This document shows positions 1 through 12,182 of a stretch of DNA of 60,000 bases, in pieces. Positions within the stretch are counted from its first letter, which is position 1. Each line of letters begins with the position of its first letter. The position numbers and the translations under genes are program-made. The notes below the pieces were generated by a model. The model did not search any database. It had not been told where the DNA came from and saw only the letters and a program-made list of their open reading frames with translations. Origin of the DNA: Symsagittifera roscoffensis (taxonomy: Eukaryota; Xenacoelomorpha; Acoela; Convolutidae); the NCBI RefSeq assembly GCF_963678635.1, contig NC_087063.1:46420101-46480100 (forward strand). Direction: 5' to 3'.

Positions 1-2112
1 AGCAATTTGTAATATTGCTTCATATTACGGAATATTCACAATTGAAAGTTTACCATCACAACCAAGTCAAACAACGCATCAAATACAAACATCTTCACAA
101 GTTATATAAAAAATATTTAACATCAAAATTCACAAAGAGCAAATTCAAGCTTTACAAACAAATTTTTCGCTGTTATTTGTAGTTATCTCTTTCAGAACTA
201 GAACAAAATCCAAACTAATCACCAGCGCAGACATCTCGACACTCATTTGTAAGACAAGAAATTCATCTTTACTCAAATTTTTTGGATACAATCCGCGAAA
301 ACCTCACTATTGAGGAAACATCACAAAACGTAAAACATGATTATCAACGAATCATCATGGTTCATAATAGATTATTTTGTTCATTTTCAAGATTTCTTCT
401 CATCATCAAATAAAAAATTTTGACCACAAACCTCAGACGATGAAACTGTATTAACCGACCAAACACATTATGTTTGGGACCCTGAATGGTCTCATCCATA
501 ATTTATTAATATAACCACTGATATTTCAAGTGCAGCAGTTACCACTATTTCTGTGCACAAAAGTTACGTAAGAGTTACTCTAATTACTTTTGATGCAACA
601 CCTTTAATTTATAACACAAAGTTCAATGATAGAAAAGGAAATAGTTTGAATTCAACATTTTTAAACACACAAAAAAACCCTAATGGAACAAAAATTGTTA
701 GACAACAAAATATTCACACCCCATCACAATTGTTAACGAGGAAATAGTTGAAACAAGGCCAACAACAACACAACCAAGCATTTATCCAATTCATCCTTCA
801 CATACAACAGCACATAACAAAATTAGTCCATTCCCGCAAACAACCATTCAATCAACATTATAACCATATGATGTCCCAAAATATCCACAAATGGATTTTC
901 AAACATATAAATCATCAACCAAAACACGACAATCAAACAAGCAAAAGCCTCCAAAGCGAAATAGTTTTTCAAATCACAATTATGATTTTTTTGGCAATAA
1001 CAATCAAAACAAACCAACAACAAAACACTTACACACGTCATCAAAATCAATCACAAGAACAAAATTACAACCATCAAGTACCGTAACAAGCCCGCCACTC
1101 AGTTTTTTTTAATGACCAACAATGAACTACAACAAATCGTAGTAAAATTATCCATTTTTTCAACAAAACAATTTATAACACACAAACAATTTACAAGGAA
1201 TCACCTCAGAATTTAAAGTGTCTAACGACCTCAAGCGTCAATTCATTCTCTCCACCCTCCAACCCTTATCAAACAACCAGGACTAATAGAATATTTTAGG
1301 AAAACCAACCAGTATAATTAAGAAAAACAGTGAAGAACTTCGGTTATCCATCCTTCATTTGAGCCCCCCCCCTTCTTAGTTGACCTAGACAAAAACCCTT
1401 AAAACAGTGGAATGATTTATAATTCTCCAACGCTCCATCACAAAACAAAACCTTAAGTAAGATTAAGTAAGTTTTTGTCAAATTTAAAATTAATTACCAA
1501 GAAAATACAAAACAATATAATTTAGGCAGTAAGCAAATACTAAAATTACACAGTTGTTTAATCAAAGTCGAAAGATACGATCTTGTAATTACACCACATA
1601 AACAAACTTTAGAATACATTAAATCAAAAAGACAAACACGGAAAAAGGCAATAATAGCAAAACAAAAACAAGTTTTTTAATAAAACCTAACGCAGTTTCG
1701 GAAACAGACACAACTACAGTAAAAGAACTTCAGGACCTAAAAGATTCGATAGATAAAAATAATCCACTAACAGATATATTTCTCTGACTCAGAATCTACG
1801 TCACCATCATCAATAAAAAATAAGCGAAGAAGTAAAAAACCATACATTAAAAAACAGGTACGACTATATAAATGGAATCAGCCAATAAGACACATTGAAA
1901 GTTACGCATTAACAGTTTTAAGATACAAAAATGATGCAATACGACAAAATTTTTGATGATGACTTTATACTTTTCTTGGTTATTCATCCACAAAGTGATT
2001 CCGCCCGAATTGCAAATTTAATTGCAAATGTATTCGACAAAGGAAATAGTCCGTGCACACAGGAATTTCCCGAAATAAAAATTAAAAGACAAACACTTGA
2101 TCACTATGTAAA
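1..2112 (+). repeat. array unit 1 (28-bp deletion)
   Basis: This first unit enters the window in phase with position 2,113. It lacks 28 bp after position 97 that the later units have (2,210-2,237), which also removes the end of the 96-codon frame seen in the others. Readable stretches are at 553-747, 748-1,112 (Gln/Asn/His-rich) and 1,931-2,221; all are closed by stops. It has a longer C-run near 1,363 than units 2 and 3. Confidence 0.85.
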
Positions 2113-4252
2113 AGCAATTTGTAATATTACTTCATATTACGGAATATTCACAATTGAAAGTTTACCATCACAACCAAGTCAAACAACGCATCAAATACAA
2201 ACAGATAACATAGACCAATAATTTTCAAAAATCTTCACAAGTTATATAAAAAATATTTAACATCAAAATTCACAAAGAGCAAATTCAATCTTTACAAACA
2301 AATTTTTCGCTGTTATTTGTAGTTATCTCTTTCAGAACTAAAAGAAAACCCAAACTAATCACCAGCGCAGACATCTCGACACTCATTTGTAAGACAAGAA
2401 ATTCATCTTTACTCAAATTTTTTGGATACAATCCGCGAAAACCTCACTATTAAGGAAACATCACAAAACGTAAAACATGATTATCAACGAATCATTATGG
2501 TTCATAATAGATTATTTTGTTGATTTTCAAGATTTCTTCTCAACATCAATTAAAAAGTTTTGACCACAAACCTCAGACGATGAAACTGTATTAACCGACC
2601 AAACACATTATGTTTGGGACCCTGAATGGTCTCATCCATTATTTATTAATATAACCACTGATATTTCAAGTGCAGCAATTACCACTGTTTCTGTGCACAA
2701 AAATTACGTAAGAGTTTTTTCAATTACTTTTGATGCAACAACTTTAATTTATAACACAAAGTTCAATGATAGAAAAGGAAATAGTTTGAATTCAACATTT
2801 TTAAACACACAAAAAAACCCTAATGGAACAAAAATTGTTAGACAACAAAATATTCACACCCCATCACAATTGTTAACGAGGAAATAGTTGAAACAAGGCC
2901 AACAACAACACAACCAAGCATTTATCCAATTCATCCTTCACATACAACAGCACATAACAAAATTAGTCCATTCCCGCAAACAACCATTAAATCAACATTA
3001 TAACCATATGATGTCCCAAAATTTCCACAAATGGATTTTCAAACATATAAATCATCAACCAAAACACGACAATCAAACAAGCAAAAGCCTCCAAAGCGAA
3101 ATAGTTTTTCAAATCACAATTATGATTTTTTTGGCAATAACAATCAAAACAAACCAACAACAAAACACTTACACACGTTATCAAAATCAATCACAAGAAC
3201 AAAATTACAACCATCAAGTACCGTAACAAGCCCGCCACTCAGTTTTTTTTAATGACCAACAATGAACTACAACAAATCGTAGTAAAATTATCCATTTTTT
3301 CAACAAAACAATTTATAACACACAAACAATTTACAAGGAATCACCTCAAAATTTAAAGTGTCTAACGACCTCAAGCGTCGATTCATTCTCTCCACCCTCC
3401 AACCCTTATCAAACAACCAGGACTAATAGAATATTTTAGGAAAACCAACCAGTATAATTAAGAAAAACAGTGAAGAACTTCGGTTATCCATCCTTCATTT
3501 GAGCCCCCACCCTTCTTAGTTGACCTAGACAAAAACCCTTAAAACAGTGGAATGATTTATAATTCTCCAACGCTCCATCACAAAACAAAACCTTAAGTAA
3601 GATTAAGTAAGTTTTTGTCAAATTTAAAATTAATTACCAAGAAAATACAAAACAATATAATTTAGGCAGTAAGCAAATACTAAAATTACACAGTTGTTTA
3701 ATCAAAGTCGAAAGATACGATCTTGTAATTACACCACATAAACAAACTTTAGAATACATTAAATCAAAAAGACAAACACGGAAAAAGGCAATAATAGCAA
3801 AACAAAAACAAGTTTTTTAATAAAACCTAACGCAGTTTCGGAAACAGACACAACTACAGTAAAAGAACTTCAGGACCTAAAAGAATCGATAGACAAAAAT
3901 AATCCACTAACAGATATATTTCTCTGACTCAGAATCTACGTCACCATCATCAATAAAAAATAAGCGAAGAAGTAAAAAACCATACATTAAAAAACAGTTA
4001 CGACTATATAAATGGAATCAGCCAATAAGACACATTGAAAGTTACGCATTAACAGTTTTAAGATACAAAAATGATGCAATACGACAAAATTTTTGATGAT
4101 GACTTTATACTTTTCTTGGTTATTCATCCACAAAGTGATTCCGCCCGAATTGCAAATTTAATTGCAAATGTATTCGACAAAGGAAATAGTCCGTGCACAC
4201 AGGAATTTCCCGAAATAAAAATTAAAAGACAAACACTTGATCACTATGTAAA
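2113..4252 (+). repeat. array unit 2
   Basis: A full 2,140-bp unit. It contains the same reading-frame remnants at 2,693-2,887, 2,888-3,252 and 4,071-4,361. It differs from unit 3 at only a handful of bases (for example an A/T difference near 3,022 and small differences near 3,884-3,894). Confidence 0.9.
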
Positions 4253-6392
4253 AGCAATTTGTAATATTACTTCATATTACAGAAAATTCACAATTGAAAG
4301 TTTACCATCACAACCAAGTCAAACAACGCATCAAATACAAACAGATAACATAGACCAATAATTTTCAAAAATCTTCACAAGTTATATAAAAAATATTTAA
4401 CATCAAAATTCACAAAGAGCAAATTCAATCTTTACAAACAAATTTTTCGCTGTTATTTGTAGTTATCTCTTTCAGAACTAAAAGAAAACCCAAACTAATC
4501 ACCAGCGCAGACATCTCGACACTCATTTGTAAGACAAGAAATTCATCTTTACTCAAATTTTTTGGATACAATCCGCGAAAACCTCACTATTAAGGAAACA
4601 TCACAAAACGTAAAACATGATTATCAACGAATCATTATGGTTCATAATAGATTATTTTGTTGATTTTCAAGATTTCTTCTCAACATCAATTAAAAAGTTT
4701 TGACCACAAACCTCAGACGATGAAACTGTATTAACCGACCAAACACATTATGTTTGGGACCCTGAATGGTCTCATCCATTATTTATTAATATAACCACTG
4801 ATATTTCAAGTGCAGCAATTACCACTGTTTCTGTGCACAAAAATTACGTAAGAGTTTTTTCAATTACTTTTGATGCAACAACTTTAATTTATAACACAAA
4901 GTTCAATGATAGAAAAGGAAATAGTTTGAATTCAACATTTTTAAACACACAAAAAAACCCTAATGGAACAAAAATTGTTAGACAACAAAATATTCACACC
5001 CCATCACAATTGTTAACGAGGAAATAGTTGAAACAAGGCCAACAACAACACAACCAAGCATTTATCCAATTCATCCTTCACATACAACAGCACATAACAA
5101 AATTAGTCCATTCCCGCAAACAACCATTAAATCAACATTATAACCATATGATGTCCCAAAATATCCACAAATGGATTTTCAAACATATAAATCATCAACC
5201 AAAACACGACAATCAAACAAGCAAAAGCCTCCAAAGCGAAATAGTTTTTCAAATCACAATTATGATTTTTTTGGCAATAACAATCAAAACAAACCAACAA
5301 CAAAACACTTACACACGTTATCAAAATCAATCACAAGAACAAAATTACAACCATCAAGTACCGTAACAAGCCCGCCACTCAGTTTTTTTTAATGACCAAC
5401 AATGAACTACAACAAATCGTAGTAAAATTATCCATTTTTTCAACAAAACAATTTATAACACACAAACAATTTACAAGGAATCACCTCAAAATTTAAAGTG
5501 TCTAACGACCTCAAGCGTCGATTCATTCTCTCCACCCTCCAACCCTTATCAAACAACCAGGACTAATAGAATATTTTAGGAAAACCAACCAGTATAATTA
5601 AGAAAAACAGTGAAGAACTTCGGTTATCCATCCTTCATTTGAGCCCCCACCCTTCTTAGTTGACCTAGACAAAAACCCTTAAAACAGTGGAATGATTTAT
5701 AATTCTCCAACGCTCCATCACAAAACAAAACCTTAAGTAAGATTAAGTAAGTTTTTGTCAAATTTAAAATTAATTACCAAGAAAATACAAAACAATATAA
5801 TTTAGGCAGTAAGCAAATACTAAAATTACACAGTTGTTTAATCAAAGTCGAAAGATACGATCTTGTAATTACACCACATAAACAAACTTTAGAATACATT
5901 AAATCAAAAAGACAAACACGGAAAAAGGCAATAATAGCAAAACAAAAACAAGTTTTTTAATAAAACCTAACGCAGTTTCGGAAACAGACACAACTACAGT
6001 AAAAGAACTTCAGGACCTAAAAGATTCGATAGATAAAAATAATCCACTAACAGATATATTTCTCTGACTCAGAATCTACGTCACCATCATCAATAAAAAA
6101 TAAGCGAAGAAGTAAAAAACCATACATTAAAAAACAGTTACGACTATATAAATGGAATCAGCCAATAAGACACATTGAAAGTTACGCATTAACAGTTTTA
6201 AGATACAAAAATGATGCAATACGACAAAATTTTTGATGATGACTTTATACTTTTCTTGGTTATTCATCCACAAAGTGATTCCGCCCGAATTGCAAATTTA
6301 ATTGCAAATGTATTCGACAAAGGAAATAGTCCGTGCACACAGGAATTTCCCGAAATAAAAATTAAAAGACAAACACTTGATCACTATGTAAA
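4253..6392 (+). repeat. array unit 3
   Basis: A full 2,140-bp unit, nearly identical to unit 2. Remnant frames are at 4,833-5,027, 5,028-5,392 and 6,211-6,501. The last one, with Phe/Asp-rich and Ser/Gln-rich parts, matches no family I recognise. Confidence 0.9.
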
Positions 6393-8528
6393 AGCAATTT
6401 GTAATATTACTTCATATTACAGAAAATTCACAATTGAAAGTTTACCATCACAACCAAGTCAAACAACGCATCAAATACAAACAGATAACATAGACCAATA
6501 ATTTTCAAAAATCTTCACAAGTTATATAAAAAATATTTAACATCAAAATTCACAAAGAGCAAATTCAATCTTTACAAACAAATTTTTCGCTGTTATTTGT
6601 AGTTATCTCTTTCAGAACTAAAAGAAAACCCAAACTAATCACCAGCGCAGACATCTCGACACTCATTTGTAAGACAAGAAATTCATCTTTACTCAAATTT
6701 TTTGGATACAATCCGCGAAAACCTCACTATTAAGGAAACATCACAAAACGTAAAACATGATTATCAACGAATCATTATGGTTCATAATAGATTATTTTGT
6801 TGATTTTCAAGATTTCTTCTCAACATCAATTAAAAAGTTTTGACCACAAACCTCAGACGATGAAACTGTATTAACCGACCAAACACATTATGTTTGGGAC
6901 CCTGAATGGTATCATCCATTATTTATTAATATAACCACTGATATTTCAAGTGCAGCAATTACCACTGTTTCTGTGCACAAAAATTACGTAAGAGTTTTTC
7001 CAATTACTTTTGATGCAACACCTTTAATTTATAACACAAGGTTCAATGATAGAAAAGGAAATAGTTTGAATTCAACATTTTTAAACACACAAAAAACCCT
7101 AATGGAACAAAAAATAGTAGACAACAAAATATTCAAACCCCATCACAATTGTTAACGAGGAAATAGTTGAAACAAGGCCAACAACAACACAACCAAGCAT
7201 TTATCCAATTCATCCTTCACTTACATCAGCACATAACAAAATTACTCCATTCCCGCAAACAACCATTCAATCAACACTATAACCATCTGATGTCCCAAAA
7301 TATCCACAAAATGATTTTCAAACATATAAACCATCAACCAAAACACGACAATCAAACAAGCAAAAGCCTCCAAAGCGAAATAGTTTTTCAAATCGCAATT
7401 ATGATTTTTTTGGCAATAACAATATAAACAAACCAACAACAAAACACTTACACACGTCATCAAAATCAATCACAAGAACAAAATTACAACCATCAAGTAC
7501 CGTAACAAGCCCGCCACTCAGTTTTTTTTAATGACCAACAATGAACTACAACAAATCGTAGTAAAATTATCCATTTTTTCAACAAAACAATTTATAACAA
7601 ACAAGCAATTTACAAGGAATCACCTCATAATTTAAAGTGTCTAACGATCTCAAACGTCAATTCACTCTCTCCACCCTCCAACCCTTATCAAACAACCAGG
7701 ACTAATAGAATATTTTAGGAAAACCAACCAGTATAATTAAGAAAAACAGTGAAGAACTTCGGTTATCCATCCTTCATTTGAGCCCCCCCTCTTAGTTGAC
7801 CTAGACTAAAACCCTTAAAACAGTGGAATGATTTATAATTCTCCAACGCTCGATCACAAAACAAAACCTTAAGTAAGATTAAGTAAGTTTTTCTCAAATT
7901 TAAAATTAATTACCAAGAAAATACAAAACAATATAATTTAGGCAGTAAGCAAATACTATAATTACACAGTTGTTTAATCAAAGTCGAAAGATACGATCTT
8001 GTAATTACACCACATAAACAAACTTTAGAATGCATAAAATCAAAAAGACAAACACGGAAAAAGGCAATTATAGCAAAACAAAAACAAGTTTTTTAATAAA
8101 ACCTAAAGCAGTTTCGGAAACAGACACAACTACAGTACAAGAACTTCAGGACCTAAAGGATTCGATAGATAAAAATAATCCACTAACAGATATATTTCTC
8201 TGACTCAGAATCTCCGTCACCATCATCAATAAAAAATAAGCGAAGAAGTAAAAAACCATACATTAAAAAACCGGGACGACTATATAAATGGAATCAGCCA
8301 ATAAGACACATTGAAAGTTACGCATTAACAGTTTTAAGATACAAAAATGATGCAATACGACAAAATTTTTGATGATGACTCTATACTTTTCTTGGTTTTT
8401 CATCCACAAAGTGATTCGGCCCGAATTGTAAACTTAATTGCAAATATATTCGACAAAGGAAATAGTCCGTGCACACAGGAATTTCCCGAAATAAAAATTA
8501 AAAGACAAACACTTGATCACTATGTAAA
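6393..8528 (+). repeat. array unit 4 (diverged)
   Basis: A 2,136-bp unit with more substitutions than units 2 and 3. A one-base loss in an A-run near 7,090-7,100 shifts the frame that is open to the end in units 1-3, so the 64-codon stretch ends early at 7,155. It also has a shorter C-run near 7,783-7,790. Confidence 0.87.
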
Positions 8529-9757
8529 AGGCATTTTTAATATTGCTTCATATTACGGAATATTCACAATTGAAAGTTTACCATCACAACCAAGTCAAAC
8601 AACGCATCAAATACAAACAGATAACATAGACCAATAATTTTCAAAAATCTTCACAAGTTAAATAAAAAATATTTAACATCAAATTTCACAAAGAGCAAAT
8701 TCAATCTTTACAAACAAATTTTTCGCTGTTATTTGTAGTTATCTCTTTCAGAACTAAAAGAAAACCCAAACTAATCACCAGCGCAGACATCTCGACACTC
8801 ATTTGTAAGACAAGAAATTCATCTTTACTCAAAATTTCTGGATACAATCCGCGAAAACCTCACTATTAAGGAAACATCACAAAACGTAAAACATGATTAT
8901 CAACGAATCAGCATGGTTCATAATAGATTATTTTGTTCATTTTCAAGATTTCTTTTCAACATCATCTTAAAAATTTTGACAACAAACCTCAGACGATGAA
9001 ACTGTATTAGCTGACCAAACACATTATGCATTATGGTTGGGACCCTGAATGGTCTCATCCATAATTTATTAATATAACCACTGATATTTCAAGTGCAGCA
9101 ATTACCACTGTTTCTCTGCATAAAACTTATGTAAGAGTTACTCCAATTACGTTTGATGCAACACCTTTAATTTATAACACACGGTTCAATGATAGAAAAG
9201 GAAATAGTTTGAATTCAACATTTTTAAACACACAAAAAAACCCTAATGGAACAAAAAATGTTAGACAACAAAATATTCAAACCCCATCACAATTGTTAAC
9301 GAGGAAATAGTTGAAACAAGGCCAACAACAACACAACAAAGCATTTATCCTATTCATCCTACAGCACATAATAAAATTACTCCATTCCCGCAAACAACCA
9401 TTCAATCAACACTATAACCAACTGCTGTCCCAAAATATCCAAAAAAAGATTATCAAACATATAAACCAACAACCAAAACACGACAATCAAACAAGCAAAA
9501 GCCTCCAAAGCAAAACAGTTTTTCAAATTGCATTTATGATTTTTTTTGGCAATAACATTATAAACAAACCAACAACAAAACACTTACACACGTCATCAAA
9601 TTCTATCACAAGAACAAAATTACAACCGGTAAAGTACCGTAACAAGCCCGCTGCTCAGTTTTTTAATGACCAACAATGAACTACAACAGATCGTAGTAAA
9701 ATTATCAATTTTTTCAACAAAACAAATTATAACAAACAAGCAATTTACAAGGAATCA
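8529..9757 (+). repeat. array unit 5, partial
   Basis: The first ~1.23 kb of a further unit, more diverged, with a small insertion near 9,026-9,035. It ends at a GGAATCA junction (9,751-9,757), beyond which the other units do not match. From 8,854 on, this stretch is also the left part of the 3.33-kb duplication, so it probably preserves the ancestral junction between the array unit and the gag capsid region. Confidence 0.85.
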
Positions 9758-10004
9758 ACCACACTATTCAGTAGAAGAAGATTATTTTAATCAGAAATAT
9801 CATTATACGAAATAACAACTGGAAGACTGATTAACCAGATTTTTTTTAGCAACCAGATGTTTTTGAACCTTTCAAGAAGAAATTCAGCATCTTATAATCA
9901 TAATTTACAATCACAAAATCCTATAAAAACACAAAGTTATCAACAAACTCAAATGCAAAACGAATTTCGATTACCATATTATCTACAACAATCCGCCACA
10001 ATCA

Positions 10005-10332
10005 CTTTCTCCCATTCGTTTGTTTGACCAATTCCAATAAGCAGAAAATAAAAAGCGGGGTTTTTCAAAACGGAGTTTCAAAATGCGATAAAAACTAACA
10101 AGGTGCTGACGCCGGAGGTAGCTATTTCAAGTTTTTTGAATTCATTACGTTAATGCGTGCTGAAATGGGCAATTTCAAAAATTGGAATTTGCCTAAAACT
10201 GTTTCTCAGCTGAAATAAATCAAAACAGTGAAATTTTTTGAGAAATTGCAATGCACCAAAATGCATGAAATTTTTAAAATAAATTAGGAGTAGCAGCTTC
10301 TGTAGCCGCCTCTGTAGCCGCTTCTGTATTTT
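10005..10332 (+). repeat. insertion within gag linker with short repeated motif
   Basis: About 330 bp (repeated at 13,334-13,661) are enclosed by two diverged copies of the same ~135-bp gag-linker sequence (9,870-10,005 and 10,332-10,480). Inside are a GC-richer stretch (10,050-10,145) and three repeats of a GTAGCCGCTTCT-like 12-mer at 10,286-10,330. Copy 3 of the duplication retains only its right part. It could be a small insertion or the middle of a local duplication. Confidence 0.5.
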
Positions 10333-10515
10333 TGATTATTTCAAGAACAAAAAAATTCAGCATCTTATAATAATGAATTACAATCACAAAATCCTACAAA
10401 TACACATGGTTATCAACTAATTCAAATGCAAATGAAATATCTTTGCCATATTATCCTCAACATTTTGAAATTACAAAGACTCAAGTTACAAGTTTTTCAC
10501 AAACACCAAAAACAG

Positions 10516-12010
10516 CAGAATTTTTTTAAATTACTATGTATCTCTACCTTAAGGGTGGATCATCTATATCTTCAAATAAAACACTCAGGGTATTCACAGG
10601 GACAGACCCTGAATACTCAGTAGAAGATTATTTAAATGCATCCACAGCAAACTTAATTCTCAATATAGGCCCAGAAACAATAATTACACCACTCCATCAA
10701 AATTGGATCCATAGACGTACAGCTGTAATCTAAACCACATTTGATGGTGCAGCTCAAAAATGGTTTTAAATTGTACCTAAGACATTAAGACCTGGAAAGC
10801 TTCACACAAGAAAAGATTCACTCAAGAAATAAAGTGAAAAAGACTGGAAAAATATTCACACAAGGTTTTTCAAAAACGTTCGACTCTGAAAAAAAAAAAC
10901 ACCAAAGAACTTTATGTAACCAAATCCGTAGACTCCCCAACGGAACAATAAAACAACTCGCAGTAAATGATGAAATTTTACTAAGAAAAGCATACTCCCT
11001 CAATACGCATGACCACAAAATTTCGAAATTGACTGAAATTTTGATGATAGCTCTATCATCACAACTACGCAACGTTGCGATAAAAAAGAGAGCATCACAT
11101 CCATCATCAATTCGAGGACCCGACATAGATTTTCGAAAGCTAGAAGATAAAGTAGAACAAGCTGAAATCACTATGAAATTAGAAGAAACAGAAAACTTAA
11201 AACTTCATTATGAAAACAATATCGAGAAAAACTTCACACAAAATAATAATTTTCAAGACTCTGATAACAATTTAACAAAAAAATTACCCAGAAACTTAAC
11301 ATTTATGAAACGAATCCAAATTGTAAAGGTGAGCCATCATTCAAAAGATGGTGCACCTAGTGTCGTAGATATGGACACAGCATCGCTGAATGCAGACAAA
11401 AACAGCAGAACAACCAAAATAAACCACAATAGCACAGAGAATCAAATAAATCTTTTTACCAATGCTTGTAAAAAGATCTAAATCTACCAAATAAAAAGTT
11501 TCAATGAATTAAAAGTTCAGGAAAACCACATTCATATAGCTACAACAATTACAGATCACAATCTCCTTATCGTAAAGATTTTCGCAAAAGATCTCCGAAC
11601 AGAAAAATTCACGAAATTAATCACAAGACAGATATAGTGGATCAAGTAGTCAAAATAACCAATATCGCAATAGTTACTCAAGATCAAACTCAAATAGAAG
11701 TAAATACTCGAAGTATAGTAGGAATCGTTTTTATTCAAATTCGCGAAACAGATACTATTCTAAAGAACGTTCAAGAAATTCATCATACAATCGGAACCAA
11801 AATAACTCAAACGATACGAATTGAAATTATTCTAATAGAAGATCACGAAGCTACTCTAACATTAGACCTCTTTACAACAATAACAATAATCGATCACGAG
11901 ATAACTCTAGGAATCCAAACAACAACTACCCAAAGAGACAAAGAAATCATTTTCAGTCACAAATTAGAAACAATGCTCAATATTTAAGTTCCCAGAGTCA
12001 AAACTAAAGA
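10516..12010 (+). pseudogene. gag: Ty3/gypsy-type gag copy 1 (capsid, CCHC knuckle, SR/N-rich tail)
   Basis: A capsid-like frame begins near 10,536 (motif GGSSISSNKTLRVFTGTDPE) and is closed by TAA codons at about 10,731 and 10,767. A second frame, 10,834-11,230, continues the capsid with KIFTQGFSKTFDSE and a conserved block around ALSSQLRNVAIKKRA. The nucleocapsid zinc knuckle C-x2-C-x4-H-x4-C lies at 11,352-11,393 but has a TAG between the first two cysteines. It is followed by a Ser/Arg/Asn-rich basic stretch (about 11,630-12,000), readable in a different frame from the longest ORF there. Gag packages the element RNA; this copy is dead. Assignment rests on the capsid/knuckle order and the pol genes downstream. 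Confidence 0.75.
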
Positions 12011-12182
12011 AGTAGTGCACCAAAACATCAAAGCCAAATTAATCAAGTGCAGTCAACAGAAACTACCTAACCAGAACCTCCCGGTATTGACAATACAGAA
12101 AACTGGGAATTACAGTTAAATCACATACATTGTGAAACTACAGTAATTGATAGTGAAACAGAAAATACGCTTTTAATACGCA

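Larger units (their letters stand above)
1..9757 (+). repeat. tandem array of ~2,140-bp units (about 4.6 copies)
   Basis: The same sequence recurs head to tail with a period of 2,140 bp: equivalent points lie at 553, 2693, 4833 and 6973, and at 1931, 4071, 6211 and 8347. Homology to the unit ends in mid-unit near 9,757, where the sequence continues into gag-like DNA instead. Units 2 and 3 are almost identical, while units 1 and 4 and the partial unit 5 differ more, so the array is being homogenised or grew in more than one step. The unit carries short readable protein stretches but no intact gene. Since its last part runs directly into a gag capsid region, I infer that it derives from the gag-proximal part of a Ty3/gypsy-type element. 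The repeat itself is certain; the origin is inferred. Confidence 0.93.
8854..12182 (+). repeat. 3.33-kb tandem duplication, copy 1
   Basis: Positions 8,854-12,182 correspond to 12,183-15,506 with an offset of 3,322-3,329 bp. The join at about 12,180 fuses the end of the gag C-terminal region to the middle of the 2,140-bp unit, which is the mark of a tandem event. The segment holds partial array unit 5, the linker with a short repeated motif, gag capsid copy 1 and zinc-knuckle copy 1. Confidence 0.88.

Noticed and set aside
823-1050. - strand ORFs in the array units (823-1,050; 2,987-3,190; 5,127-5,330; 7,242-7,469; 9,377-9,583), hydrophobic and Cys-rich
   Set aside because: They are antisense to Gln/Asn/His-rich frames; hydrophobic residues arise from complementing CAA/AAC codons. 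Repetition in each unit is due to the tandem array, not to selection.
1-9757. CRISPR-like array
   Set aside because: The repeats are 2.1 kb long without spacers, and the DNA is eukaryotic in character.
11352-11393. Alternative genetic code with TAG/TAA as sense codons
   Set aside because: The same gag positions are CAA or TCA in another copy, TGG becomes TAG in one copy, and the pol and polymerase regions also have frameshifts. Decay explains the stops better.
11637-11987. 116-codon + strand ORF rich in Ile/Thr
   Set aside because: It is the shadow frame of the Ser/Arg/Asn-rich gag tail; the other frame gives RNRFYSNSRNR-type sequence as expected for a gag C-terminus.
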